Shown here: positions 1-7,883 of the stretch, piece after piece
Layout of the letters: the number at the start of each line of letters is the position of its first letter
Position numbering within the stretch: the first letter of the stretch is position 1
NCBI GenBank assembly: GCA_021781625.1
Contig: JAJXWL010000031.1
Location: forward strand, 1 to 12,592
Length of the DNA: 12,592 nucleotides
Direction: 5' to 3'
Origin: a bacterium
Lineage (GTDB): Bacteria > Spirochaetota > Spirochaetia > JABEVK01
Translations under genes and position numbers: made by a program
The notes under the pieces: generated by a model
Databases searched by the model: none
The model's input: the letters and a program-made list of their open reading frames with translations, nothing else
Told to the model about the DNA's origin: nothing

Positions 1-41
1 TCAAATTACCTAGGTTTTTTATCCCCGCCTTGGAGAGAAAC

Positions 42-398
42 TTGGACAAAGAATTTCTGAAAAAAATGCAGGAAGAGCTTCAACACCAGAAGCAAGAGAT
101 TCTTCATCATTTGGTCATGGAAAGCGAAGGTTTTCGTGCCATTGTTGAAGATATTGACCCCAAAGATTTGGTGGACATGGCGTCGGACGATATTGACAAG
201 AAGAACTTGGAGGCACTGAATGCCGTTGAGTCCAAGAAGCTTCAGATGATTGATAACGCCCTAGCCCGAATTCAAAACGATCGCTACGGGGTTTGCATGG
301 AATGTCAGAAGCCAATACCGGCTTCTCGGCTGCAGGCCATACCGTATGCATTGTTTTGCATTGACTGCCAATCGCGGAAAGACCGACAAAATCGTTAA
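42..398 (+). CDS. dksA: DksA/TraR family zinc-finger transcription regulator
   Basis: A 118-residue protein of the DksA/TraR family, which binds the RNA polymerase secondary channel and, with ppGpp in proteobacteria, tunes rRNA and stress promoters. The N-terminal half is a charged helical region. It carries D-L-V-D-M-A (D42, D45, A47), matching the DxxDxA tip motif of E. coli DksA. The C-terminal half holds a four-cysteine zinc finger: CMEC at 85-88 and CIDC at 106-109, separated by 17 residues. I chose the TTG at 42 because GGAGAG at 32-37 sits just upstream. The frame is open to the left edge, and a TTG at 30 is possible but has no ribosome site. It is slightly shorter than E. coli DksA, as is usual for spirochaete and TraR-like forms. 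It converges on the gene at 427-975. The family call is firm; the regulatory targets are unknown. Confidence 0.9.
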   Translation: MDKEFLKKMQEELQHQKQEILHHLVMESEGFRAIVEDIDPKDLVDMASDDIDKKNLEALNAVESKKLQMIDNALARIQNDRYGVCMECQKPIPASRLQAIPYALFCIDCQSRKDRQNR

Positions 399-421
399 GT
401 AAGATAGGTAAGAAAGGGCAA

Positions 422-449
422 TGGGTCTAAGTCAATACAGCTAGACCCA
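422..449. terminator. Hairpin between convergent genes, possible bidirectional terminator
   Basis: Perfect 8-bp inverted repeat TGGGTCTA (422-429) and TAGACCCA (442-449) around a 12-base loop. It lies 24 bases past the dksA stop and its left arm contains the stop codon of the opposing DUF4337-type gene. There is no strong T-run on either strand; on the minus strand only a loose TTGCCCTTTCTT follows. Termination is therefore inferred from position and stem. Confidence 0.4.
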
Positions 450-975
450 AGCCCCAACCCATCAAAAGAATCCCAACCCCGGCGGTAACTAAGCTGGTTA
501 TCCACAACCAACGTCGCCTCGTCAGAGCAGAGACAGCCGACAGACCAATAGCCACCTGTAAAAACGTGACGGCGAAGGAAAGCCTGTAATGCGCTTCAAA
601 GGAGCGGTGGGATGCTTTTTGTTCCCGAGTTGCTTCTTGCGAAATTTCTTTTTGTTCTTCCTTGTACTTTTCAAGCCCAGTCGTCCAGCGCGCATTTTCT
701 TCCGCTGTGGGGTGCCTTAACTGAGTCAGTAGTTCTTTTTGAGTTTCTAAAAGGTTATGCTTCAGGCCCTTAGCTTGGTAATAAGCCCATTGGTCAGAAG
801 CTTTCAATTGCGAAATCATGGCCTCATTGATTTGGTGTTCGGACATGAGTGAGGCGATCGCCGCCAGAACAGCGATAATCGCAGAACTTAGTGCGATTTT
901 TAGCATCCCAGGGTCACGGCTTTCATGGGCGTGTTCATGAAGTTGCTTTTGGACTTCTTCCGTAGGATCTTCCAT
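427..975 (-). CDS. DUF4337-type small membrane protein
   Basis: A 182-residue protein resembling the DUF4337 family, which has no known function. Visible layout: an acidic, His-containing N-terminus (1-22), a membrane segment at about 25-45, and a long charged helical stretch (about 46-130, rich in Glu, Lys and Gln, probably coiled coil). Two further membrane segments lie at about 132-150 and 156-180, split by an RRRW turn. The hydrophilic central part therefore probably sits on one side of the inner membrane. GGGAG lies 8 bases before the ATG on the coding strand, supporting this start. It is divergent from mgtA with 165 bases between, so a shared control region is possible, but nothing in the sequence ties its role to magnesium. 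The family assignment is from memory of its typical pattern and is moderately sure. Confidence 0.75.
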   Translation of the reverse strand: MEDPTEEVQKQLHEHAHESRDPGMLKIALSSAIIAVLAAIASLMSEHQINEAMISQLKASDQWAYYQAKGLKHNLLETQKELLTQLRHPTAEENARWTTGLEKYKEEQKEISQEATREQKASHRSFEAHYRLSFAVTFLQVAIGLSAVSALTRRRWLWITSLVTAGVGILLMGWGLGLAVLT

Positions 976-1076
976 TGCATCGTCTCCCGTTGATGGACGT
1001 CATTGTACTAAGCAGGTGCTTTTTTGGACAAGAGCAGAAGCTCACGAAAAGCTAATCAAAAGAACAATTTCTCTAC

Positions 1077-1105
1077 TAGGCAACCGGGACCCTTTTCTTT
1101 ACAAT
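1077..1105 (+). promoter_or_regulatory. Possible sigma-70 promoter for mgtA
   Basis: TACAAT at 1100-1105 is a 5/6 match to the -10 box. TAGGCA at 1077-1082 is a 4/6 match to the -35 box, with a 17-base spacer. Transcription would start near 1112, giving a leader of about 29 bases. That is enough for the AAGGAGG ribosome site (1128-1134) but far too short for a magnesium-sensing riboswitch like the one before E. coli mgtA. Confidence 0.35.
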
Positions 1106-1140
1106 GAGTTTAATTCCCAAATTCCAGAAGGAGGCCCCCG

Positions 1141-3882
1141 ATGGACCGTCGGAACCTCGTAAAGCCTAGCCTAGCTACGGCCCATGAAAAACGCCTGAGG
1201 GAAGCCTGCCTCATGACCGAGGACGATGTCCTTAGCCGGATGGAGACTTCAAAAGATGGCCTGGAACAGTCCTCAGCCGAAGCCCGGGAGCATATTTATG
1301 GTCCTAATGTTTTAGCCGCTGAAAAGAAAAAGGGTATTGGGGAAGAAATCCTCGAGCGCTTTGCCAACCCGCTCGTTATTCAGCTTTTAGTCATTTTGAT
1401 TGTCTCGTTTTTTATGTCGCTCGACACTACCAAGCTCTCGAGTGGTGGTAATTTTTTGCTTAGTCTATTGGCCTATCTGGGCTCGTCCAATGACTTAATT
1501 ACGCCATCAACTGTGGGTGGCATGATTCTTATCAGTGTTTTTCTTGCCTACTTTCAAGAAAAACGTTCCACTGTCGCTGCCGAAAAGCTCAAAATGCTTG
1601 TTCAAGCTACTACGATTGTGCTCAGGGACGGCAAAGAAGTCGAGATTCGAATGTCCGAAATTGTTCCCGGCGACATCGTTGTCTTGGCCGCAGGTTCGAT
1701 TATTCCTGCCGACCTAAGGGTTTTAGCGGCAAAAGACTTTTTTGTTAGTCAATCGGCTTTAACCGGCGAGTCAATGCCCGTAGAAAAATACCCTGCCCCT
1801 GACCCTACAAAAACCGAAGTTTTTGATCTGCAAAACGCCTGTTTCCAAGGAAGTACCGTTATTTCTGGTTCTGCTAAAGGTGTGGTGGTCAATACGGGAA
1901 TGAGCACCTTCTTGGGCGGAATTTCAGCTAACCTCGCGGCACCTAATGCCGCAACCGACTTCGATAAAGGGGTGTCGAAGTTTGTTTGGTTGATGATTCG
2001 TTTTATGATTGTCATGGTCGGGGTGACCTTCCTGATTGTTGGCATCACCAAGCATAATTGGCTTGATGCCCTGATGTTCGGCCTTTCGATCGCGGTGGGT
2101 CTGACCCCCGAAATGTTACCCATGATTGTCACTGTGTGCCTTTCTAAGGGTGCACTTTTTATGTCGCACAAAAAAGTCATAGTGAAAAAACTCAAGTCTA
2201 TTCAGAACTTGGGTGCCATTGATATTCTTTGCACCGACAAGACCGGCACCATCACCCAAGATAAAGTCATCTTGGAAAAACACGTTGATGTTACCAATCG
2301 TTTTTCTGATGATGTTCTACGCTATGCCTACATGAATAGCTATTACCAAACGGGTTTGCGGAACCTGCTTGATCTTTCGATTCTTAGTCATGAAGATTTG
2401 GATGTTGAAAAAACCTGCAAGAAAATCGACGAAATCCCCTTTGATTTTCAACGCAAACGCATGAGCGTCGTCCTGGATTATGAAGATAACCACGTTTTGA
2501 TCTGCAAAGGATCGGTAGAGGCGATTTTTGCGGCCTGCGACAAGTATCAAATTGATGATGATATCTTTCCCATGATTGAAATCATCAAAAACGACATTAT
2601 TGAAGAATATATGCGCCTGTCCTCAGAGGGTTATCGGGTGCTGGCGATCGCCTATCGTGAGTACAGCAAGGACAAAACCAACTTTTCCGTTCAAGATGAA
2701 TCGGGTCTAGTCCTTTTAGGGTATTTAGCGTTCCTTGATCCCCCGAAAGATTCCGCCGAAAAAGCTATTGCCTCTTTGCGAGAGTATGGGGTTCGGGTAA
2801 AAGTCCTTACTGGCGACAATGAATTGGTGACGGCTAAAGTCTGTCGCGACGTTGGCTTTGATGTTCAAAGGGTAATTACCGGTAAAGAGCTGTCCCAAAT
2901 GAAGCCCGAAGCCTTTGCCAAGACGGTGTTAGAATATGACGTCTTTGCTCACCTTACGCCAGATCAGAAAGAAGACATCATCAAAACGTTACGTTCGGCA
3001 GGACACGTTGTCGGCTTTATGGGTGATGGAATCAATGATGCGGCGGCGATGAAGGCTGCCGATGTTGGCATATCCGTAGATACTGCCGTCGATGTTGCCA
3101 AAGAATCCGCCGATATTATTCTTTTGGAAAAAAACCTGTTGGTTTTAGAAGATGGCATTATCGAAGGCCGAAAGACGTTCAACAATATTATCAAATACAT
3201 CAAAATGGGGGCCAGCTCTAACTTCGGGAATATGTTCTCGGTAGTAGGAGCCAGCTATCTGTTTCCGTTTTTGCCGATGCAACCCGTTCAGATCCTGCTC
3301 AATAACTTACTTTACGACCTTAGTCAAACAGCCATACCTCTTGACAATGTCGACCCTGAGTTTGCCAATAAACCTCAATCGTGGGATATTCGGTTTATTC
3401 GTCGCTTTATGATGTTCATTGGACCGATTAGTTCCATCTTTGACTACGCCACCTTCGCTCTGATGTGGCTCTTTTTTAAAACCTCATCGCTCTTTAACCT
3501 AGCTGTACCGACAGACTTGATTCCTTACTTTCAGCATATCACAAAGGCTGATGACCCGAATACAACGTATGCGGCTCACCTTTTTAATACGGGCTGGTTT
3601 GTCGAGTCGTTACTAACTCAGACGTTGATTGTGCACATCATCCGCACCAACAAGATTCCTTTCCTTCAAAGTAGAGCGAGCTTTTCAATGACAATGACTA
3701 CTGTTTTAGTGATGGCCGTAGGAGGTATTCTTCCCTATACCCCCATTGCGCTGGACTTTGGGTTGGTGCCCTTGCCTCCGATTTTTTGGGCGTATATCGC
3801 CGCCTTCTTGGTTCTGTACGGTGTTCTGACGCACAATGTCAAAACGTGGTTTCATAAACGCTATGGAGGGATCGGCGCATGA
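1141..3882 (+). CDS. mgtA: Magnesium-transporting P-type ATPase (P3B), MgtA-like
   Basis: A 913-residue inner-membrane pump of the P3B subfamily, which uses ATP to import Mg2+ (E. coli MgtA is 898 residues). Signatures in order: the actuator-domain TGES loop (208-211); the membrane motif G-L-T-P-E-M-L-P (320-327), typical of MgtA/MgtB; the phosphorylation site C-T-D-K-T-G-T with D366; KGS in the nucleotide domain (456-458); DPPK (533-536), TGDN (557-560) and the hinge GDGIND (628-633). Membrane helices lie near 77-93, 124-138, 281-301 and 308-333, and the hydrophobic C-terminal third (about 685-905) completes the ten-helix fold. All catalytic residues are present. AAGGAGG at 1128-1134 gives a strong, well-spaced ribosome site. 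The stop overlaps the next start (ATGA), so the EIIA-type protein is probably made in step with it. The family is clear; the ion is inferred from subfamily motifs. Confidence 0.95.
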   Translation: MDRRNLVKPSLATAHEKRLREACLMTEDDVLSRMETSKDGLEQSSAEAREHIYGPNVLAAEKKKGIGEEILERFANPLVIQLLVILIVSFFMSLDTTKLSSGGNFLLSLLAYLGSSNDLITPSTVGGMILISVFLAYFQEKRSTVAAEKLKMLVQATTIVLRDGKEVEIRMSEIVPGDIVVLAAGSIIPADLRVLAAKDFFVSQSALTGESMPVEKYPAPDPTKTEVFDLQNACFQGSTVISGSAKGVVVNTGMSTFLGGISANLAAPNAATDFDKGVSKFVWLMIRFMIVMVGVTFLIVGITKHNWLDALMFGLSIAVGLTPEMLPMIVTVCLSKGALFMSHKKVIVKKLKSIQNLGAIDILCTDKTGTITQDKVILEKHVDVTNRFSDDVLRYAYMNSYYQTGLRNLLDLSILSHEDLDVEKTCKKIDEIPFDFQRKRMSVVLDYEDNHVLICKGSVEAIFAACDKYQIDDDIFPMIEIIKNDIIEEYMRLSSEGYRVLAIAYREYSKDKTNFSVQDESGLVLLGYLAFLDPPKDSAEKAIASLREYGVRVKVLTGDNELVTAKVCRDVGFDVQRVITGKELSQMKPEAFAKTVLEYDVFAHLTPDQKEDIIKTLRSAGHVVGFMGDGINDAAAMKAADVGISVDTAVDVAKESADIILLEKNLLVLEDGIIEGRKTFNNIIKYIKMGASSNFGNMFSVVGASYLFPFLPMQPVQILLNNLLYDLSQTAIPLDNVDPEFANKPQSWDIRFIRRFMMFIGPISSIFDYATFALMWLFFKTSSLFNLAVPTDLIPYFQHITKADDPNTTYAAHLFNTGWFVESLLTQTLIVHIIRTNKIPFLQSRASFSMTMTTVLVMAVGGILPYTPIALDFGLVPLPPIFWAYIAAFLVLYGVLTHNVKTWFHKRYGGIGA

Positions 3883-4676
3883 GAAGTTTGCTAGATGCAC
3901 TGCAAGAAGGTCGTTTGGTAGAGTTGCCCGAGGTAAGCAAAGAAAAAGCTTTGGAATACCTGGCCCTCCTTATCGAGGCTATTCCTGATATAGGTTCGGG
4001 AACAGATCTTGTAAAAGCCGTCATGGATCGAGAGGCGACGTTTAACACCGGAATCGGCAAGGGGGTGGCCGTTCCCCATTGTCGCACCACCGCGGATGGA
4101 GAACTTCTTTGTGCTGTAGGCTGGTCGCCTAAGGGTATTGATTACAACGCGATTGATGGCAAACCTGTGCACCTCTTGGTGATGTATTATGTACCTGATG
4201 CCCAACGAAACTTGTACTTAAAAGAAATTTCTGGCCTTGCTAAGGTACTTTCGGGTTCTGATGTCCTTGAGAATTTTCAACAACTAGAGAGCCTTACAGA
4301 GCTTCGAGAGCATCTCCTCGACTGGGTGAGTCAGGCCATAGGCGAAGCGGTACCCGATGCGAAAGCCCGCATGATCAAGCTCGAAGCCAAGCAAGCCTCG
4401 ATTGAGACTGCTGCTGTCCGAGCTGCCACAGCGGGAGCTCCTGCCATACTAGCGAAGTTCACACCGTTTGATTGTGTTTGCTATGGCGATCACGTGCTGG
4501 TCTTGTGCCAAAATGCTGACCTGATTGAGACTCTCGAACACGACGATGGTTTTCGAGAACAAATTCGTACGGGAAGTGATTTTGAGGTTTCAGGGTACCG
4601 AGTCGCAAGGCTTTCTGAACTGGCGTATGAGCATGGACGGCGTGTTATTTCGGGAGTTGCTTACAAGGAATCCTAA
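3879..4676 (+). CDS. PTS EIIA (fructose/nitrogen type) protein with C-terminal extension
   Basis: A 265-residue protein. Residues 1-150 form a PTS EIIA type-2 domain like PtsN or the fructose EIIA: R-E-A-T-F-N-T-G-I-G-K-G-V-A-V-P-H (51-67) with H67 as the phospho-acceptor, then A-I-D-G-K-P-V (91-97) and the Y-L-K-E-I-S-G-L-A-K helix (113-122). In this family His receives phosphate from HPr or NPr. PtsN-type members act as regulators of ion transport and stress rather than sugar carriers. Residues about 150-265 are unrecognised: an Ala-rich helix (about 153-190), then a compact mixed alpha/beta stretch with cysteines at 199, 201 and 210. A typical EIIA is about 150 residues, so this tail is an addition. 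The start overlaps the mgtA stop by 4 bases, and GGAGGG at 3865-3870 lies 8 bases upstream. No EIIB, EIIC, HPr or EI is nearby, which favours a regulatory role. Confidence 0.88.
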   Translation: MRSLLDALQEGRLVELPEVSKEKALEYLALLIEAIPDIGSGTDLVKAVMDREATFNTGIGKGVAVPHCRTTADGELLCAVGWSPKGIDYNAIDGKPVHLLVMYYVPDAQRNLYLKEISGLAKVLSGSDVLENFQQLESLTELREHLLDWVSQAIGEAVPDAKARMIKLEAKQASIETAAVRAATAGAPAILAKFTPFDCVCYGDHVLVLCQNADLIETLEHDDGFREQIRTGSDFEVSGYRVARLSELAYEHGRRVISGVAYKES

Positions 4677-4706
4677 AAAGAAACCGGTAACAAATTTACA
4701 AGGGCG

Positions 4707-4746
4707 GCCAACTGGACAAAGATAGCCAACTGGACAAAGATAGCCA
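4707..4746. repeat. 18-bp tandem repeat between convergent genes
   Basis: Two identical head-to-tail copies of GCCAACTGGACAAAGATA (4707-4724 and 4725-4742), followed by the first four bases of a third copy (4743-4746). They fill most of the 75-base gap between the EIIA-type gene (+) and the transglutaminase-like gene (-). The unit length is a multiple of three, but both flanking genes stop before it. There is no clear hairpin. The AACTGGACAA core resembles short repeats seen at ends of some IS21-type elements, but no transposase is present, so any link to a mobile element is a guess. Confidence 0.85.
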
Positions 4747-4751
4747 GGGCG

Positions 4752-6125
4752 CTATTCCTGTGGCAATTGGCTTTGATCTTGCTTCAGCAGTCGACTGGTG
4801 GGCAAGGCCGTCAGGCCCTCTTGTAAAACTTTTCGTGCTTGTTCGTGCTGGCCAGCGTTCCACAAGTGCGCAAACTGATTATGAATTGTTGCCGCCCAGG
4901 CTTGTGTCAATTGTTGGAAAAGCTCTTGTAAGCCCGGTAGCTGTTGTACTTCTGTTGGTAATTGTTTTAAGTAAGCTACTCCGGCAGAATAGCCTTGGCT
5001 CTTGACGACCTTGTCGGTTGCCGAGCTGTAAACCCAGGCGAGAAATTGGTTTTTTTGATCGATGGTCACATAGCCCTGAAGTGCAGCTTGGTCGAGTTTG
5101 GCCTGAGCTTGTTCGGGAGAGAGTTGTGGCAACACCTTCACAAGTTCCTTTTCTGTCAGAGTTTTCAACAGGCTTAACGCTTCAGTCTGACGAAGAAGCT
5201 TCTTTTGCTCCCAGGCCCGGATGAGTTGTTGGGCTTTTTGGTATTCTTGCTGTTCGGACCAAAGTTGAACTTGGTTAGCTACCAAGGCATACGCTAAGTT
5301 TTGAACCGTGGGGGTGAGGCCCGTCACCGAAAATAAATTGTTGACCTGTTCTAAGCCCTGTTGAAAGTTTTTCTGGTTATTCAAGACGGCGACGGCGTCC
5401 TTGTAAACGGTTTCGAGCATGGTCCGAGAAGCCTCGGAACGGTCAAATTCCCAACGATCAAGGGCTAAAGGGATGGCCTGTTGAAATTGTCCTTGCTTTT
5501 GCAACAGAGAACAGCGGTTTTGCAGAACTAAACCCAGTAAACCTCGAGCATCCAAATTGCGCCTTTGAGTATAGTCGCCCGGAGGAACATAAGAATAGCC
5601 GGTCACATGGCCAAACTCATCATGGAAGGCTTTTTTGGTACCCGGATCCCACCCTTGAGCAGTCGTTGTTTCGACATCGACCCAGGTTCCTACCTGAACC
5701 CGACAAAAGGCGTGCGAAGGTACCTCGACCGCTTCGACGGTCAGGCCCAGCCGACGGCCTAAAATCAAGTATACCAAGGCGGATGAAACACAGTTGTAGT
5801 CGCCTGTTTTTAACAGAACATCAAGTCGAGTTTGTTCTGCGCTATACTGGTGAAGAAACTCTTGATGCAGAAGTTTCAAAAGAGCATCTCCTAAAGCGGC
5901 TCCTGATAAACCAGAAAGCTTTGCCTCCAGAGTGTGGTACCACTTGTTCAAGATAGCTTCGCTTTGGGGAAGCTCCTGCGGGTTTTCACCCGAAACGGTG
6001 AGTCCCCAGGTGGAAATTTGCTGGGGGCTAAGCGGACCCTGCGGTAGCTGGGCCCTAGGCTGTGACCATGCCACCGAGGTGAGGGTGAGAAAGACCAACA
6101 AAAGCGACCAAAGAAAACGATTCAT
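4752..6125 (-). CDS. Exported transglutaminase-like protein with helical C-terminal region
   Basis: A 457-residue protein with a signal peptide (1-21, hydrophobic core 4-18, likely cleaved after A-W-S). A transglutaminase-like (papain-fold) core spans about 75-185. It has D-Y-N-C-V-S-S-A-L-V-Y with C112, V-P-S-H-A-F with H138, and W-V-D-V-E-T with D150, giving a complete Cys-His-Asp triad like that of bacterial transglutaminase-like and SirB1-type proteins. Residues about 195-450 are helical and visibly glutamine-rich, with TPR-like segments (for example 200-235 and 415-445). The combination suggests a periplasmic or cell-surface protease or amide-bond enzyme, or a non-catalytic scaffold; the substrate is unknown. 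No Shine-Dalgarno site precedes the ATG. The start is kept because the signal peptide begins exactly there. It is divergent from the GH3 gene, with 60 bases between. Confidence 0.8.
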   Translation of the reverse strand: MNRFLWSLLLVFLTLTSVAWSQPRAQLPQGPLSPQQISTWGLTVSGENPQELPQSEAILNKWYHTLEAKLSGLSGAALGDALLKLLHQEFLHQYSAEQTRLDVLLKTGDYNCVSSALVYLILGRRLGLTVEAVEVPSHAFCRVQVGTWVDVETTTAQGWDPGTKKAFHDEFGHVTGYSYVPPGDYTQRRNLDARGLLGLVLQNRCSLLQKQGQFQQAIPLALDRWEFDRSEASRTMLETVYKDAVAVLNNQKNFQQGLEQVNNLFSVTGLTPTVQNLAYALVANQVQLWSEQQEYQKAQQLIRAWEQKKLLRQTEALSLLKTLTEKELVKVLPQLSPEQAQAKLDQAALQGYVTIDQKNQFLAWVYSSATDKVVKSQGYSAGVAYLKQLPTEVQQLPGLQELFQQLTQAWAATIHNQFAHLWNAGQHEQARKVLQEGLTALPTSRLLKQDQSQLPQE

Positions 6126-6147
6126 GGATTAAAAATACAAGAAGAGC

Positions 6148-6175
6148 TTGGAAAATTCACCTGTCTTCTGATAAT
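6148..6175 (+). promoter_or_regulatory. Likely promoter for GH3-GNAT unit, near-leaderless
   Basis: TTGGAA (6148-6153, 4/6 match to -35) and GATAAT (6170-6175, 5/6 match to -10) with a 16-base spacer. Only 10 bases separate the -10 box from the ATG at 6186, so the transcript would begin about 3-5 bases before the start codon. That fits the lack of a good ribosome site. Confidence 0.45.
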
Positions 6176-6185
6176 ACAGAGTAAG

Positions 6186-7883
6186 ATGAAACGGATAAGC
6201 CGATCTTTAAGCGCCCCGGTTGTGTGCGCTTTTCTGCAGATATTTCTGGGGGGCCAAGCGCTATCGGCGCTTAGCTTTTGGGATAAAACGCCTCCTAAGG
6301 TTCTAGCACAACAATTAGTTCGCGCAATGACCGATGAACAACTGGCGGCCCAAGTTTTTCTTTTTGGCTACCCTGGAGTTACCCCATCTCAGGAATACCT
6401 CTCCCGCATTGAAACCTATGGGCTCGGTGGGGTTAAAATTTTTGGCTGGAATGCTCCCAATACTCAGGTGGTGGCGCAAGCGGTTGATCTGGTCCAGAAG
6501 GCGGCTTCCGTTTCGCCGTTTCATATTCCCCTTTTTGTTGCCACCGACGAAGAAGGGGGGTGGGTACGACATATTAAAGGCAATACCAGCGTGACGTCTG
6601 GGAGTCTTTCGCTGGGGGCTGAAGGGTTGGCGTATGACGCCTACCACTCTGGAAAGTACATAGCTCATGAATTGGCTGTGATGGGTGTCAATATGAATTT
6701 TGCACCCAGCGTTGACCTGTATATTAACCCTGATGCCCATGTGATTGGTCCAAGGTCCTTTTCTGCTGACCCCTACGAAGCAGGCTGGTTGGCTACGGCG
6801 TTTGTCCGAGGCGAAATGGACGCGGGAGTTATCCCCACGGCCAAGCATTTTCCTGGGCACGGTAATACCTCTCAAGATAGTCATGGAGGGCTACCTATAA
6901 TCCAGGATACCTGGCAGACCCTAAAGAACCGCGAGATGATTCCGTATAAGATGCTCATTCGGGAAGGGTTACCGGCTATTATGACTGGTCATTTGGCTTT
7001 TCCTCAAATTTCGGGAAACCTGTTACCTGCGTCGCTGAACCCTAGGTTGAATCGAGATCTTTTACGAAAGAAGTTAGACTTTCAAGGGGTGGTGATTACT
7101 GATGATTTGTTTATGGTGGGTGCAAAACCCGCCGACTGGAGTGAAACAGAACCGGCGATCCGAGCCTTAACAGCGGGAAATGACCTTCTGTTGCTGTCTC
7201 AGCCCGACAAGATAGAAGTCGCAGACTTTTGGGCGGTTGTTGCCAAAATGCGCGCCGAACCGTCGTTTAAAGAAATCGTTCAACAAGCTGTTTCCCGCGA
7301 TTTGTTGTTAAAGATAAAGTTTTTAAAAAGCCCCTTAGCACCACCTTTATATCCCAACCCAACGCACCTGGCCTTGCCAGACACAGCCGCCAACCAATTC
7401 TTTTTTAGTCAGGCGGTTCGAAGTGTTGTCCTTTTGAAAAAGGAGGGCCTTCCTTGGTCCCGTGAAGCGGGAAAAGGCCTTTTAGTCATCACACCCTATG
7501 GCGAGTTTTATGACGCGGTCAAACAGCATTTTCCTGATGCCGTTAAACTTGAGTATAACTACCATTTCTTTGGCTATAATGATGCTTTCCGTGAAGAAGT
7601 CGTTCAGAAAGCGCCTATGGCTTCACGAATTCTGCTTTTGCTGGCAACACCTGGTGCTTACGAATATTTGAAAGTTCTTGAACCGTGGAAAGATAAAGTG
7701 ACGGTTGTGAGTGTGCTTTCACCCGCTCCTTTGCGAAAATATCCTTGGGTTAAAACTGCAATCGCCGCTTTTGGGACAGACATGGATGCCTTTGATGCCG
7801 CCGTTGCGGTTTTGGATGGCCAGTTGCATCCTACGGCAAAATTGCCTTTACATTTTGCGGGTTTGCCTGATGGAGGCCCTTGA
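6186..7883 (+). CDS. nagZ: Glycoside hydrolase family 3, NagZ-type beta-N-acetylhexosaminidase
   Basis: A 565-residue exported enzyme. A signal peptide covers about 1-28 (likely cut after A-L-S-A). The GH3 N-terminal barrel spans about 35-330. It contains the substrate-site D-E-E-G-G (121-125), K-H-F-P-G-H-G (220-226) with the D231-S-H233 dyad that serves as acid/base in NagZ enzymes, and V-I-T-D-D-L-F-M (303-310) with D306 as nucleophile. These are the NagZ-type rather than beta-glucosidase signatures. The rest (about 340-560) is a GH3 C-terminal alpha/beta domain, so this is the long two-domain form known from Firmicutes, not the short cytoplasmic E. coli form. Expected role: release of terminal GlcNAc from peptidoglycan fragments outside the cytoplasm. 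The stop shares one base with the GNAT start (TGATG). The gene symbol is by family and not proven. Confidence 0.9.
   Translation: MKRISRSLSAPVVCAFLQIFLGGQALSALSFWDKTPPKVLAQQLVRAMTDEQLAAQVFLFGYPGVTPSQEYLSRIETYGLGGVKIFGWNAPNTQVVAQAVDLVQKAASVSPFHIPLFVATDEEGGWVRHIKGNTSVTSGSLSLGAEGLAYDAYHSGKYIAHELAVMGVNMNFAPSVDLYINPDAHVIGPRSFSADPYEAGWLATAFVRGEMDAGVIPTAKHFPGHGNTSQDSHGGLPIIQDTWQTLKNREMIPYKMLIREGLPAIMTGHLAFPQISGNLLPASLNPRLNRDLLRKKLDFQGVVITDDLFMVGAKPADWSETEPAIRALTAGNDLLLLSQPDKIEVADFWAVVAKMRAEPSFKEIVQQAVSRDLLLKIKFLKSPLAPPLYPNPTHLALPDTAANQFFFSQAVRSVVLLKKEGLPWSREAGKGLLVITPYGEFYDAVKQHFPDAVKLEYNYHFFGYNDAFREEVVQKAPMASRILLLLATPGAYEYLKVLEPWKDKVTVVSVLSPAPLRKYPWVKTAIAAFGTDMDAFDAAVAVLDGQLHPTAKLPLHFAGLPDGGP

Noticed and set aside
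853..862. GGCGATCGCC palindrome, again near 2643-2652, like the cyanobacterial HIP1 element
   Set aside because: Only two copies, both inside coding sequence, in a genome that does not look cyanobacterial; probably chance.
976..1140. Possible Mg2+ riboswitch or long leader before mgtA
   Set aside because: The likely promoter leaves only about 29 bases of leader and no clear hairpins or leader peptide are visible, unlike the long E. coli mgtA leader.
1749..2195. Open frame on the minus strand inside mgtA, and similar frames inside dacA and the GH3 gene
   Set aside because: These lie antisense to genes with full catalytic motifs, have no ribosome sites and no protein-like features.
4707..4746. 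CRISPR-like repeat
   Set aside because: The copies are directly adjacent with no spacers, and there are only two.
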